Assembly: GCA_030867875.1 (NCBI GenBank)
Contig: JAOWCC010000019.1
Coordinates: 34,081,976 to 34,145,975 of the forward strand
Source of the DNA: Actinernus sp. WN-2022
Lineage: Eukaryota > Cnidaria > Anthozoa > Actiniaria > Actinernidae
Direction: 5' to 3'
DNA length: 64,000 nucleotides
The notes beneath the pieces were generated by a model. The model was not told where the DNA came from, searched no databases, and was given only the letters and a program-made list of their open reading frames with translations. The translations under genes and the position numbers were made by a program. Below are positions 47,031 through 59,025 of this stretch, piece by piece. How positions within the stretch are numbered: position 1 is the stretch's first letter; the number at the start of each line of letters is the position of its first letter.

Positions 47031-50000
47031 ATGGCGAAAGGCTCCGCAGTTCGACGCGGGAAAATCCAAAGGAAATACAAAGAACTTAATTCCTGTTTTG
47101 GTTATAAACACGTAACCATTTCGCCCTGCAATAAAACAGCAGAGGCAAGACGCAATGAGCTGGAACAGGCAATCAGTCAGAGTCGCGATTATACGAAGGA
47201 ATCTTTGATTACTCTTTCTTGTCTACTCGACGAGCTGGTCACGTTTTCCTGCATGTCCTTTCCAGGATGCATTTGAAGAATTTGCAGGGAAAATCCCTTC
47301 ATTGGCATACAAGAAAGACCAGAAGGAAACTCGTCGACAGTTCAGAGATAGAATGTTATCGGAACGTGGATTACCAGTCATTTTATTGGATAATGGAGGC
47401 CATTCTTTCGTATTGCTGATGGAGCGCCCGCTTAACAATGCTGCATTGTGTAGAAGCCTAGATCTTATTCTTGGATGCAAATCAGATGATGAACAAAGTA
47501 GCGCCCCTTATCTTCAAACGGAATTAGCAAGCTTCATACCAACTATTATGAAACTTATGTCATCTGCCAAAGACAGGGCTATTTTAACATTTGTTCTCTC
47601 AAGTATTTTCTCGACAACTAGTCTGACTCTTGCATTGGGGTTGCAAAATAAGCAAACCCAGAGAATCAAACAAATGGTGCACGATTTTTTAAGTGAAGCT
47701 GACCATAAAAAAGAGCAAGTAGAGGAAGAAGCTGAGAGACAAATAGAGAATGTAATATCCAAATTAGAATTTGATATCATAGACAAGGAGAGAGAGCTTA
47801 GCATGAAAAGAGCAAGACTTCATGAAGAAGAAGTTGAAAGTAGAGGCTTTGAGACAGAAATGAAGCGCAAAAGATTGCGAAGACTTCAAGGCAATCCAAA
47901 ACTTAGAGTGAAAAAGAGGTTGTCTAGCAGGCTTTTCCACAAATGGAAGCAGAGTCTCATGTCCCAGAAAGGTAAAGGTAAAGGGTGCTATAAGATCGAC
48001 CGGAGAGCAGAACTGGCTGTATATGAAGTACTACAGGAACAGCTAAAGGCACACCGAAGGCGATGGGGGGAAGAGGGTACGGGATACCTAGCGCATGAGC
48101 AACGGATACAGTCCAAAGAAATGTTACGAATTGCAAATGAGCATCTCCGCAAACTAGGCAGGAAGCCCATCCAATCAAAGGAAACTGTGCGCTCTTGGGG
48201 AAAATGTAAGAATAAAAGATATCGCCAAGCACAGCAGCACCGTGGAAGGAATCTCTGGGCTCATCTGCGTCCCCAAAAGAAGCTCCAGCAGAGGCACATC
48301 AATGTTCACTACAACCGTGCACACATAAAGAATTATGTGAGGTTTGCATTTGGGAAAAGCAGCATTGCTCAAGGCAAGAACCTTGTCATCAGGCGTGCCA
48401 TTGATGACAAGGCAAGAACCTTGTCATCAGGCGTGCCATTGATGACAAGGCATATGTCAGATGTGGCACATCTGAAGGATTCTCCAGGCCTCTTCACACT
48501 CCTGTGCAGCTCAACAGCTCAACTGACAGTCAGTTTCAGCTGCCATCATCTGACTATCCAGACTCTGTTGGATATGTGTCCCCAGGAGTTATACTGATAG
48601 TGAATGACATGAAAGAAGTCGAACATAAGGGACGCGACAAATTTGTGGCAACAGATGTGACAGTGTCATTCGCATGTAAGCCAAAGCACCTATACCCAAG
48701 TTCTGCCACAAACTGGGCTAACGACATGGTTGCCTGCAGGTACCATTTCAGAACTGAACATGAAATACCAAGGGAATTAAATTCCAAAGATAGTACATGT
48801 ATGTTACCTGACATGGATGTTATGCCATACCTAATTGCTGCGAGAGACTCTCTGTTTCAGTTTGAACTTATGACAATCCAAGAGGATTATGAAAAAGTAA
48901 CAAAAGGAGGAGATCATCTGTCCAGAGAGTTACTTCGAGTTCAAGTTCTCCTTAAGAGACTGAATGTTTCTCTGCTGGAAATCGAAAACCTGAAGCAAGA
49001 GACGGTGCTAGGGAAAGTATTTATAGATCTTTCCCTTTTAGTAGAGCAGCTCAAAGATATAGGTAAGCTATAGCAATCAATTTGCAATTCAGGTGTACTC
49101 ATCTGTACTCACATTTGTAAACTCTTTTTGAGGATTCTGACATTGGGCTACTGCTTTTTTATATCTCATACATGTACCATATAGAATACTCTCCATCAAA
49201 ATGCAGGAAAGCCATTGTTATGTTCAACTGTTTTCCACGCAACCTTAAAACTTCTATCCTGTATATATTTATTGTGTTGTAGAAAAAATTACCTTATGAT
49301 GTCCTAGATTTCCTATATTCAAAGTATTACAATATTGCTACACTGTACATACATGTAGATTGTAGTGTGTAGTGTTTTTTTTTATTCTTCATTACCAAGC
49401 TTCATTACTAGATATGGGAACTGTAGCATGTTCAAGTTTACAAAAATATACTTTTAATTCTACAGAAACCAAGCTTAATTCCCAGATGTGGGAAGAGTTA
49501 GATTCCAGTTACATCAAAGCAAAGACAATGTGCCAAGATATTCGCAAAGAAATGGAATGTATTGGTCTCCCTCGGCACAGGTATTAATACAGATACATAT
49601 ACAGCTGTAGGGATAGTGATAGATGTTTGGCAATACAGTGGCTGGCTGTTAATCTGGTCACCTTTTAATAGATATTAAGAGACCAGAAATTTTCTGACTG
49701 TTTTATATGGGATCAAATATAAAAACAAGAAATATACATGTACGTATTGACAAATGCTCAGCAACTAAAATGAGGCCACAGTATACAAATGTACAAGTAC
49801 CTGATTCATAAGAAATGAACTTTAATGTTTGCTCCAACTCCAAAATTCATGTTAATATCATATTCAATGCTACCAATCAGAATTGAGGACTTCTTTAATG
49901 TTATTTGTCAACAAAATTCCTATTAACTCCATGCATGTTCATGCAAATTTCTATAACATAGCTCTCTCTCGAAGCGCCGACAGCTGGAGATTTTCTTCAG

Positions 50001-53000
50001 GTGTACTACACTGTACATGAACTCTCTGACTAGTGAGATGTAAAAATACTGAAACTGCATGGCCATTAAATCTCTTGTTTTTTTCATACTCATTTGCTAC
50101 TGAAATATTTTACCACCAAGTATGCTGTTCTTGGGAGAGCCCTGTACAAGATATGCTGGAAAAAATAATCAAACAAAGGGAAAAAAGAAAGAAACGAAAT
50201 TTGACAATAATTATGTTGAAAAGGTACATGTATGAATCATTTGAGAAGCATGTCAGTGATCGTAGACAAATTTAAGTCAACTACTGGTATTAGAATCTTA
50301 CTGATTGACGTTTCGGCCGAAGCCATAGAGCTTCATCAGAACTGATCTAGTTTAATACATTGTAGTTGCCGATGGCTTTGGCTGAAATGTCAATTGGTAA
50401 GATTCTAATTCCAGTAGTTGACTTAAATATTCCTACATTTACTCCAGCTGGATGAATGGCAACATTCACTTTCATGTTAGTGTTCAATGTTCAATATAAA
50501 TGCCTGGCATATTGATAAACATCCCATATTATGTCTGTTACATTTCAGACCTCTTGACATTCAGACATCTGATGCTGGACCTGGAGTTTCCAGCCACGAG
50601 CAGATGAGTCAGCTACGTATGGCAGAATATTTTATGATAAATAATCTAGACCTTCAAAGTAGATTTCATTATGCTCCCAATGATTCATCCTCTCATATTG
50701 TAGAGAGGGTAATGAGATCACTGAATGAATGCCTGGGTGATGGAAGGGTTATTCCAGTCCCCTCTACATCAGTTCTTGATAACGAAGGCAACCTTAGGGT
50801 GACTGAATTAACAAATGAAGAAATCCAGAGAATCCACAAGGATGAACAGGCCAAAATTGCAAAACATTGCGCAGAACAAGTGAAAACAAGATTTGATGGC
50901 AAATCCTGCATGGGGACATCCATCCATGCCACCACCCCTTGCTATGAAGAACACAAGTGTTTCTTTTTTGATGAATATTATATGTTGAAATGTGCATGTG
51001 CTGGATCCAAGTTAATTCTTGACCAATGTGCGGGAAAGGAGTACTACAAATTAGTTAGAACCTTCTTTGAAGACCACTATCTATTATTTGACAATGGATT
51101 TGAAGGCATCAGGACTGGATGCCAGGAGAAAAAAGGAAACATGTGTGACTATCACAAGCATGTTGAAAGTATTAAGGATATCTTGCCATGTGGTTGGAGT
51201 GGGACCTCTGTAACACGAGTCCAGCCACCAGTCCCTGACTATTCAGTTACAGAGGAGTTCCACTATGCCCTACCAAGTGATATTTCCTCTGGAAATATAA
51301 CTGAGAAATTTGACCTTAAAAAGGAGTTTGTAACTGATGTCTCAAAGAGGTCAATTGATGACTTCTCACCGAGGAAACGACTCGAGAACATTATTCAGTC
51401 CTGTGGTGAGCCTGAGCTAGTTCTTCAGGATGACAATGATGGCCATTCGAATTCAGTGCATGCTGTCGTTGATAATAATGACACACTTAACAAGATGTTA
51501 GGAAAACTTGATGAGTTTGTAGAAAAGTATACAGGAGAAGACCTAAGAAACTCTGTTGTGTGTGAAATTAAACGTCGCTATAATGCCAAGGTGAAAACAT
51601 TCATATCAAGAAAGATTAATGCAAGTGCCAGAGACAGTGAAAAAGCAAAAACATATGATGACATTGATTGGCCTGGGCCGATAACAGAAAATTGCCTTAG
51701 CGAGCTATATGTGTCTCAGCTTGATTTATATTCGATGAAAAACCTACATTTGTCAAAACGAGCCTGTGACAGGAAAGGTTTTATGAAAAAAGATAAAATA
51801 GAAGATATAAAGAAGCACTTCTACAGTTCAACAGCCAGTAACAGACACAATGACAATGGGGACTCCAAGAAACAGCAGAAAGTACATGTGGCAATGTCTG
51901 CAACCACTATTAACAATAAGAGTGTACCAGCAGTGTTAAATGTTCCTCCTTGGGGTGGCACTATTATGGTACCAGTTCAAGGCCAAATTGATCTTGTGAA
52001 TACATGCCCCATCGATAACTTCCTAACAATCTTCTATGTCCTGATGAAAATGCACAATGCATATTATAAGCACCTCATGAGATCTCCAGAACTGTATGCT
52101 GGTACTCTGCTGAGAATCTGTCAAATGTTTGACAGTGGTAGTTATACTGAAGGGAAGTGTGAATGGCTTAAGCTGTTTCCTGGCCAGTTTAACCTGACAC
52201 AACCAGGCCAGCTCAACTTGTGGGGCAATGAGGGGGACTTGTTTGTGTCCAGGATGTATGGAGAATTGGAGACAGTCTAGACAAGCACATGTATGTCTCC
52301 ACATTGTCCATCTGGAGTTAAGCAGCTGCGATCGAAGGCTATAACTCTGAGGTAAGTATTAAACTTTTTTTTAAGTGTAAGTGGTTCATAATATTATCTG
52401 ATTTACACAATAATTTTAGTGGAATATAACAGAATTCATAATTCATATTTTATAAAGGCCAGTCAATTTTGGTAGCACTTTCTGTGAATAAATTGAGGGA
52501 CTACAGTAAGAATGAAAACAGATTAACTTTTTTCTCAATTTTGGAAAAAATGTTCAGTTCATTGTCTTTAGAGCATGCCTGATTCTACTCAATCAGGCCT
52601 GAGTGACACATTGCTGAGTTCAAACAGGCATGTTATAAAGATTTTAGGTGAATAAAAAAAATCCAAAATTGAGGAAAAGTCACTTTTAAATCTGTTCTCA
52701 TTCTTAGCCGTTCAACTGATGTTTGTGATTAAACTGAATACTGAACTATTTGCCTTTTGCATATATCCTTTATAGTAATCCAGGATTTCCCCCACCAAGA
52801 TTTATACAAGAATCCTTGAATATCTGGCTGAACACCAACCTTAACCCCAACAGATGTGGTGAAAGGATGCCCACAGTTCCCCCTGGAGCTAGCCATTTCC
52901 TTGGCAATTGTATTGTACAAGACCCTGTTACTGGTCAGCTTCTGTGAGTACCCACAGCATTTCACATTGTTGTCTCTTGATCTCTCTCCTCATACAAAAG

Positions 53001-53943
53001 AGAATTTAGATAGCATCCAATTCTAATGGCAAACACTTCAATAATGGCAATAAGACAAAAGTCAAGTATCACCCCAATAGTACAACCAACAGTATTAAAG
53101 ATACTAATAAGTACAAAAACTGTAAACTGTACAAAAAATGTAAAAATTAATTTATAAAGCCAAGAGATGTTTTATAGAAAAATGGAAGGCTTTTTTTAAG
53201 TCGTTGTGTCACTCAACAAGGTCTTTTCTGCAGTGTTAAAGCCTTTACAAATGGCTCTGGTGCTATAGTCTAGTGATGGTGATTTTCAGATTGTAGCAGC
53301 AATCTAAATGAGGGACATTTTTGCATGAGTCTTTCTTTTTAGAGTTAGACAAGAAAGCTTACCTGCAGCTATTTTTGAGGAAACTGGTGTTTGCAACTGC
53401 GCTTTCTTAATAATCAAAACATTTATAATGTGTCAACAGTTTTTATGCATTTTATTTATTGTTTTGAAAAGGCAAACTGTTCAAGCTTACTGTGGAGGAA
53501 TGCGCACATGCACAAAGAGGGCATTTCGCAATGGTAATCCACCAGTCCTTGTGATGTCCCTTGACATCTTTGCTCGTCAGGCCATCATAACAGATGCAAG
53601 TCAACTTCCACAATTTGTTGAAATCTCCAGCACCAGGTGAGATTTTAAGCTAGAATATTACCAATTTTTTTAATTCTAGTGATATTCAAAACTACTTAAA
53701 TTGTTTAAAAGGAAGTCCAATATTCTCTGTTTTTAAAACAGGTACTATTTATTTGGACTGACATTCTGGAGTGGAGGACATTACCGTGGGGCAGTTACCA
53801 TCAAGGGTGTCTGGCACCACTATGATGGTCTATGGGAAAGGCAAGGCAGAGGCCAGGGACTGCACAAATGTACAGGGATGCCATCAACTCCAAATGGTTT
53901 CCTTTTATCGCACTGTGTTTTTGTTGCAGCAACTCTTTTGTGA
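47031..53943 (+). CDS. DDE-transposase-like protein fused to a USP-like peptidase (damaged copy)
   Basis: Eight exons: 47031-47237, 47266-49062, 49466-49580, 50121-50223, 50565-52351, 52776-52943, 53472-53636, 53742-53943. Phases fit to about 1,501 codons if the 38-bp duplication is discounted. Residues 1-330: helical, charged. About 330-420: possible helix-turn-helix (SKEMLRIANEHLRKLG). Likely DDE core: IDDKAY near 450, TSDAGPG near 731, HIVERVM near 775, as in an animal transposase-like family with the same three motifs. Residues 830-950 are Cys-rich. The C-terminus resembles peptidase C19: VNTCPIDNFLTI near 1209 (Cys box), YYLFGLTFWSGGHY near 1448 (His box), HHYDG near 1463. Damage: frameshifting duplication at 48370-48445, TAG at 52278-52280 between Cys and His boxes, and a 28-nt gap at 47238. 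Roles are inferred from motifs. It may be mobile or domesticated. Confidence 0.6.
48370..48445 (+). repeat. Exact 38-bp tandem duplication at the DDKA motif
   Basis: 48370-48407 and 48408-48445 are identical. Removing one unit restores the frame across the DDKA motif. Confidence 0.95.
50271..50427. mobile_element. Hairpin MITE in an intron
   Basis: Arms of about 58 bp (TTTAAGTCAACTACTGGTAT and its complement ending GTTGACTTAAA) around about 40 bp. Inner words GACGTTTCGGCCGAAGCC and GGCTTTGGCTGAAATGTC pair. Confidence 0.75.
52507..52706. mobile_element. Inverted-repeat element in an intron
   Basis: TAAGAATGAAAACAGATT at the left pairs with the complement of AAATCTGTTCTCATTCTTA at the right; CTCAATTTTGG also pairs with CCAAAATTGAG inside. 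Centre about 110 bp. No coding frame. Confidence 0.7.
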
Positions 53944-54409
53944 GAGGTACACATTATTATGTATCCTTTGATTTATCCACAATTAAAAGGCAGGAGAAAT
54001 TTACACAAGAAATTTACATAACTTTTCGTCTCTCAAAAAGATTTGTTTGATTGGGATTTTCACTGGTGTCTCGCTATGAGCTTGAATCATAAACAATCAT
54101 TTGCCGTGCAAGGTGATGCAGCTGTACACTTTTATAGGTATCAATATTAAAGTATAACTTTATGGGCATGCTAGCCCTGATGCCCCTGATCGCAGGGGCA
54201 TGGCTCTTAATTTAAAGTTTACTTAGGACAATAATTGTTAAGTACAAATATAGCTAATTTTGGAATAACTTAATATTCCAAATTGAATAGATTGGTACAT
54301 AAAAATATATATAAAAAAAAAAAACGTGCATGAGATCTTAGCCGAAAAAAAAATTGCTGCACAGCAAACCGGAGTAAAATAAAATACATGCAGCTTGAGA
54401 ATCCACCCA
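53944..54409. other. Region 3-prime of the DDE-peptidase gene
   Basis: AT-rich. It contains a perfect 9-bp stem hairpin ATGCCCCTG-ATCG-CAGGGGCAT at 54180-54201. No terminal inverted repeat matching the left side of the locus was found. Confidence 0.5.
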
Positions 54410-54894
54410 TGAGTGCATGGTAATTGACAGAATATTGCCACTTCAAACTCCTAATTATAAGGCAGGTCAAAATTAACCTTTCTAAAAATACCACAATAGT
54501 ACATCTATAGATAATCAATGTTTTTAATTGTTTATATTGACTTGGTGCATGTACATGAAATGTACCATATTTTGTAAATAAATATGAAAGCTCAGTACCT
54601 TCACAGATTATTTTTCAACATCCATGATCAATATAACCTAACCTGCAGTTTGAATGTCCACTTTCAGTGTCTCCAACATGTCCATTTCTGACTGTTCTAA
54701 CTCAAACACACCGTTGTCCTGATTTTTGGGACATTCATACCTTGGCCCAGCCAATTCTGTGATTCCACATGCTGAAATGATAATAGAATTATGTAGTTCA
54801 CAATAATAATGTGAAATAATACTGCTTCTTAAGAAGCCGTAGACACTGTTATCGAGTCCTATGACGCGCGTAAGATGTTCAATTTCGTCACGAC

Positions 54895-55043
54895 TGTAGA
54901 ATTGTCAGGTTTTTAATGCACACGGGTAAACAGGGAGTGTCCTTCATACAATCCACTGTGCTATATATATATGTGACACGTTATCAACTGATTCAAAGGA
55001 ATGCTAACGTAATACAGGATGTTACGTCACATAGGATACTACA
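54895..55043 (-). repeat. Gypsy copy B, 3-prime LTR
   Basis: 149 bp, TGTAG to CTACA, flanked on the left by ACGAC (54890-54894). Confidence 0.95.
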
Positions 55044-55056
55044 TCCCTTCCTTTCT
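55044..55056 (-). other. Polypurine tract of Gypsy copy B
   Basis: The minus strand reads AGAAAGGAAGGGA directly before the 3-prime LTR, the usual plus-strand primer position. Confidence 0.8.
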
Positions 55057-55249
55057 GGAACGAAATTCGTTCTCTCAAACAAATAAAAATAGGAATCATA
55101 ACCAAAAGAAATTTAGATTACATGCTATGGTTACTAGGATATATATTTTAGTGAATAACTAATTCTTGAAGTAAAGCATAGTCTAGTGTCTGGTTCCCTA
55201 AATAGGAGACTCTAAAACTAATAGGTCCAATATATAATGTCTCGAGTAT

Positions 55250-55935
55250 CTAGTACATAATAAAGTCTTTAAAACGCTTGGGAGGCTTGGTTTGCCTCCT
55301 AGGTCGGTCTGCAGGAGGTGTTACTGCAGGTGTGGTCTCAGCAGTGTTCTGCTGCTGATATTGCTGTGGCATGTTTATGTCACACTCCTCGGGTGTGTGG
55401 TCCACTGGGGCTTCGACCCTTTTGAAGAATGACGAGTTCCTGATGATTACTCGCTCTCCCCTTTGTGATGCGACCATTGACCCTTTGGTTTTCCTGACTT
55501 CATAGGGGGCAGGATCGTACGCGCTCTTACTCTTCGCTTTTGACCGATCATTCTTTAGAAGCACGGAATCTCCCTCGGCGATTGGAGCGGGTTTAACAGA
55601 TGCCTTCGTGTCTGCGTAGAGCTTCATTTTCGCCTTGGCGTACTCGTCATTGATGCGCATGTATTCGTCTTGGTGAGCCGCACAGTTCTCTGGTAGGCGA
55701 GTCTTTATCGGCCGCCCGTACAACGCTGTAGCAGGTGGTGTCTTAGTCGAGGCGTGTGGCGCGGCGCGGTAATTCCTCAGAAACCGGTACAGCTCCTGTT
55801 TCCAACTCTTCCCTTCTATCAGTGCTGCTTTCACTGCTTTCCTTTCCTATGTACGAACCCTAAGTAATTCGCAAACGCGCGAAAATCGTTACCGTTGAAT
55901 GGCGGGCCATTGTCGCTTCTTAGCTTTTCTGGTAC
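55250..55935 (-). pseudogene. Integrase C-terminal part of Gypsy copy B
   Basis: The minus reading begins VPEKLRSDNGPPFNGNDF (second catalytic Asp, near 55910) and breaks off after LGFVHRK near 55848. It resumes with AALIEGKSWKQELYRFLRNY to the stop at 55250. The stretch with the catalytic Glu is deleted between the two parts. The tail carries TATALYGRP-like and PPKRF segments typical of Gypsy integrase ends. The 5-prime part of integrase is missing, replaced by the insert at 55936-56742. Confidence 0.8.
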
Positions 55936-56612
55936 TTTTCTGCCAATAAATCACTCAGGTCGACGTATTTTCCGGCAACAATCTGCGACACCAGTTTCAC
56001 CGGGATTGGCGAAAAGCCAGGGCCCACAATGAAAGGCTGTTCAAAGTTCATAGACGGAAGTCCTGGAATGTTCGCGACGGGCATGTGATTCGAGTGAGCC
56101 GAAATAGCAGAGCTACTTGCGGGCAAAGAAATGGCCGATGAAACCGGCAACGAAAACGTATTTACAAAGGATGGGACAACAATCGGAGGCCTACCTTGTT
56201 GAGCCAGTCCCGAAGAAGCAGCCAGAGCCTGAGGCGCCACAAAACCAGCTCCCGAGGCAAGCAATTGATCAGCCCGTGAGTTGATCCCCTGATTGGCAAT
56301 AAACGTGGACGAACTCGCCGACGGGCACGGCAAGACGGCTGACGAAGGTTCCCTAGCTGGTGATGAGTCCTTAGCCGTCGCAAAGGCTGCTTGGACTGCC
56401 GCAGTCACCGCTGCTAGAACCTCCGGCGACAAAGGCACTCCAACGCTATTCGGGGTCGAGTGGAGTTCGTTGTGGGCACTCGATGCAGAACTGCCCGAAG
56501 GTAAACCCGACGAAACCACAGACAAACACGGCGAAGCTGAGGCCTCCGCCGTCAACACGGGGAACAGAGCCGAATCCAGGCTATTTCGTGTCTGTCGACC
56601 TCCTTGATCCAT
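55920..56612 (-). CDS. ORF1/gag-like frame inserted in the Gypsy element
   Basis: Start chosen at MDQGGRQTRN (56612). The protein is low-complexity, rich in Ser, Ala and Pro. It has LSPEVLAAVTAAVQAAF (helical) near residue 65 and ends SPIPVKLVSQIVAGKYVDLS, a motif I associate with ORF1 proteins of tyrosine-recombinase (DIRS-like) elements; that association is from memory and uncertain. The last few codons (KYQKS) come from Gypsy integrase sequence read in another frame, so the end is a fusion across the junction near 55936. The insert (about 55936-56742) replaces the rest of RNase H and the integrase start. Confidence 0.45.
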   Translation of the reverse strand: MDQGGRQTRNSLDSALFPVLTAEASASPCLSVVSSGLPSGSSASSAHNELHSTPNSVGVPLSPEVLAAVTAAVQAAFATAKDSSPAREPSSAVLPCPSASSSTFIANQGINSRADQLLASGAGFVAPQALAASSGLAQQGRPPIVVPSFVNTFSLPVSSAISLPASSSAISAHSNHMPVANIPGLPSMNFEQPFIVGPGFSPIPVKLVSQIVAGKYVDLSDLLAEKYQKS

Positions 56613-56796
56613 CGATGTGAAGAACAAAGCAAGTAACAAGCGATTAACCACTCCAACAGCAACACAACAGGGTCACGATCCGCAATGATCTAACGCTGAA
56701 AGCACATGGCATGAAGAAGCCCCTGCAAGAGGTGAGCCAAAGTCCGACTGGGCTCGCATCCGTCAATATCTCGGTTTTCCCATCGGGGTCAAAATA

Positions 56797-58989
56797 TTAC
56801 ATCTCCGTTGCATTCGTCATGGCGTCACGCAACTTCTCCAGCGACATTTGGTGCTCTGCAGACCAAGTGAACGGGACTCCACTCTTAATAAGATCTCGGA
56901 GTGGTTTACTAATCGTCTCATACTTCTGAATAAATCTGGCGCTGTAATTGGTCATACCAAGCAGGCTTCGAACCTCGGACGCATCTTTTGGCGTGTCCAT
57001 CTCGTGCACTGCGCGCACTTTTATTGGGTCTGGAGATATTCCACCCTAGGAGAACACGAAACCGTGAAATTCTAGTCGGCTCTTTTTGAACTCGCACTTA
57101 TCTCGGTTCAAAGTTAGGCCACGGTCACGCAACCTTTGAACAACTGCACGTAGGTTTGTATCATGCTCCGTCTCGTTGGCTCCATAAACAAGAATATCAT
57201 CACTGAAATTCATGACACCGGAAATTCCATTCAGCGTTTCTCGTATCGCGTTCTGAAAAATTTCGGCTGCACTATTAATGCCAAAATTCAGTCTCTTGAA
57301 TCTCCGAAGTCCAAGATGCGTAGAGAACGTAGTAATGTAGCGAGAATCCGGGTGCAACTCCAACTGGTTATATCCTTGGTTCAAATCCATTTTCGAGAAA
57401 GCTTTGGCGCCATTCAGATCGCTGATAATCTCGTTGACAGTTGGCGTGATATGCCTTTCTCTTTTTATTGCCTGATTTGGTTGTCGCATATCAACGCAAA
57501 CTCTGACCTTTCCGGGTCTCTTTGGTTTCGGCACGACACCCACAGGGGACACCCACGGCGTAGGGCCATCCACCATCTCAAGCACTCCCAGCACTTCGTC
57601 TTTGTTGATTTGTTCCTCCAATTGCTTTATGACATGAAATGGGACACGTCTGTGTGGCTGAGCGACGGGTTGTATTCCTTCATCTATGTGTAATTTCACT
57701 TGAAAACCCTTTAATTTTCCCAGCCCATCGAAGATAGCATGGTATTCTCTGACGAGAGAGTGGATTTCCGGCTGTTTTGACCCTTGGGATTGAGTGATAG
57801 ATCTGACAACTTGGACCAGACCTAATCGTTGCGACGCATTCCAACTCAATAGACATCCCCCATTTCCTTTCACAACGAAGAATTTCTCTTCAGCGAGTTT
57901 CTCACCCGATTCCACTGCTGCGTGGCACTTGCCTAGAATTGGAAGTGGCTTCTCGGATCCATATGAATAGATTTTTGCCCTTGCTTTCGTTATCTTTGGC
58001 TGATCCAGCTTTTTATACGCCTCTTCATCAACTATGTTAACGCTGGCTCCCGTGTCCGCGATCATGTCTATTTCGATCTCATTGATCTTAATCACGAATT
58101 TCGGAGATGTCTCCGACTTCACGGCGCCCAACGTGAGGGTTGCAAATGCATATTCATCTTCGCTATCGCTATCATTATCATTCAGAGCATTCACGCGAGG
58201 TTTTTGTTTCCAATTCCGCCCTTGCGTTCTCTGCTGTGACGGCTTGTCCCATGTGGAATCCTTGCTTCTACAGCACTTTTCGAAATGATTGTATTTCTTG
58301 CATGATTTGCACTGTTTGCCAAAAGCAGCACAATTATCTCGACCCTTCGCATGTCGACGTCCGCAATAACCACAGTCGTTGGTTTGGCGTGACTTCTCAT
58401 TTTGTTGTTTGCGTGTGTTTGTGGTTATCTTGTTGGCGTGCGCTGACTCACTCGACTCTATTCCCTTTGCCTGGAGATCTGCCAACTCCATGGCTTTCGC
58501 CGTGTTGAGTAATTTCTCCAAGTCCATCTCGGGATCTGCTAAGGCATTTCTTCGTAGTCGAGACGATGTGCAGTTCTGCACTATCTGTGTTTTGATTTCC
58601 CGTGCGCAATCATGAAATTCACATGATTTCGCTAGCTGCACCAGCCTTGTGTGAAATGCAGCCACACTCTCGCCAGCTTGTTGCTTTGCCTGACGAAACC
58701 TGTACACTTCATATTCTAGATGTTTCCTTGGGGAGAAATAGCCGTGCAATGCTTTGAGCGATTGATCCAACACTGTTACTGTTTCTGTTGCAGCTTCCAC
58801 AGTCAGAGTGTCAAATACCTCATTAACCTCATCCCCGGCGTAATGTAAAAGCATTGCTTTCCCTCTCACGGGCTCTGCAATATTCATCGCCATAAGTAGG
58901 TTCTTAAATCTCGAAACGTAGCGTTCCCAGCGCTGACTGACATCACTTCCTTGGATATCAAATGCAGGAAACACTGGAAGAGCCGCCAT
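56797..58989 (-). CDS. Gypsy gag-protease-RT polyprotein, copy B
   Basis: 647 codons open from MAALPVFPAFDIQGSDV (58989) to an amber stop at 57046, then the same frame continues to 56797. Gag: residues 1-180. Two zinc knuckles: CGYCGRRHAKGRDNC and CKSCKKYNHFEKCC (about 205-245). Protease: DTGASVNIV (near 310). RT: VCVDMRQPNQAI, FSKMDLNQGYNQLELHP, FGINSAAEIFQNAI and the catalytic FSDD (near 620). After the amber comes the connection LLGMTNYSARFIQKY, a second stop (TAA 56797), and the first RNase H Asp (ILTDASPVG, near 56750), where the foreign insert starts. Gag and pol share one frame. Apart from the stops, the gag-RT part is well preserved. Confidence 0.9.
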
Positions 58990-59025
58990 GCTGACTGTTC
59001 TTCCTTACGTTTTTGAGTAAAAAAA

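Noticed and set aside
44706..54409. Terminal inverted repeats of the DDE-peptidase/SAM locus
   Set aside because: I compared both flanks by eye and found no matching ends. The hairpin at 54180-54201 has no partner on the left side.
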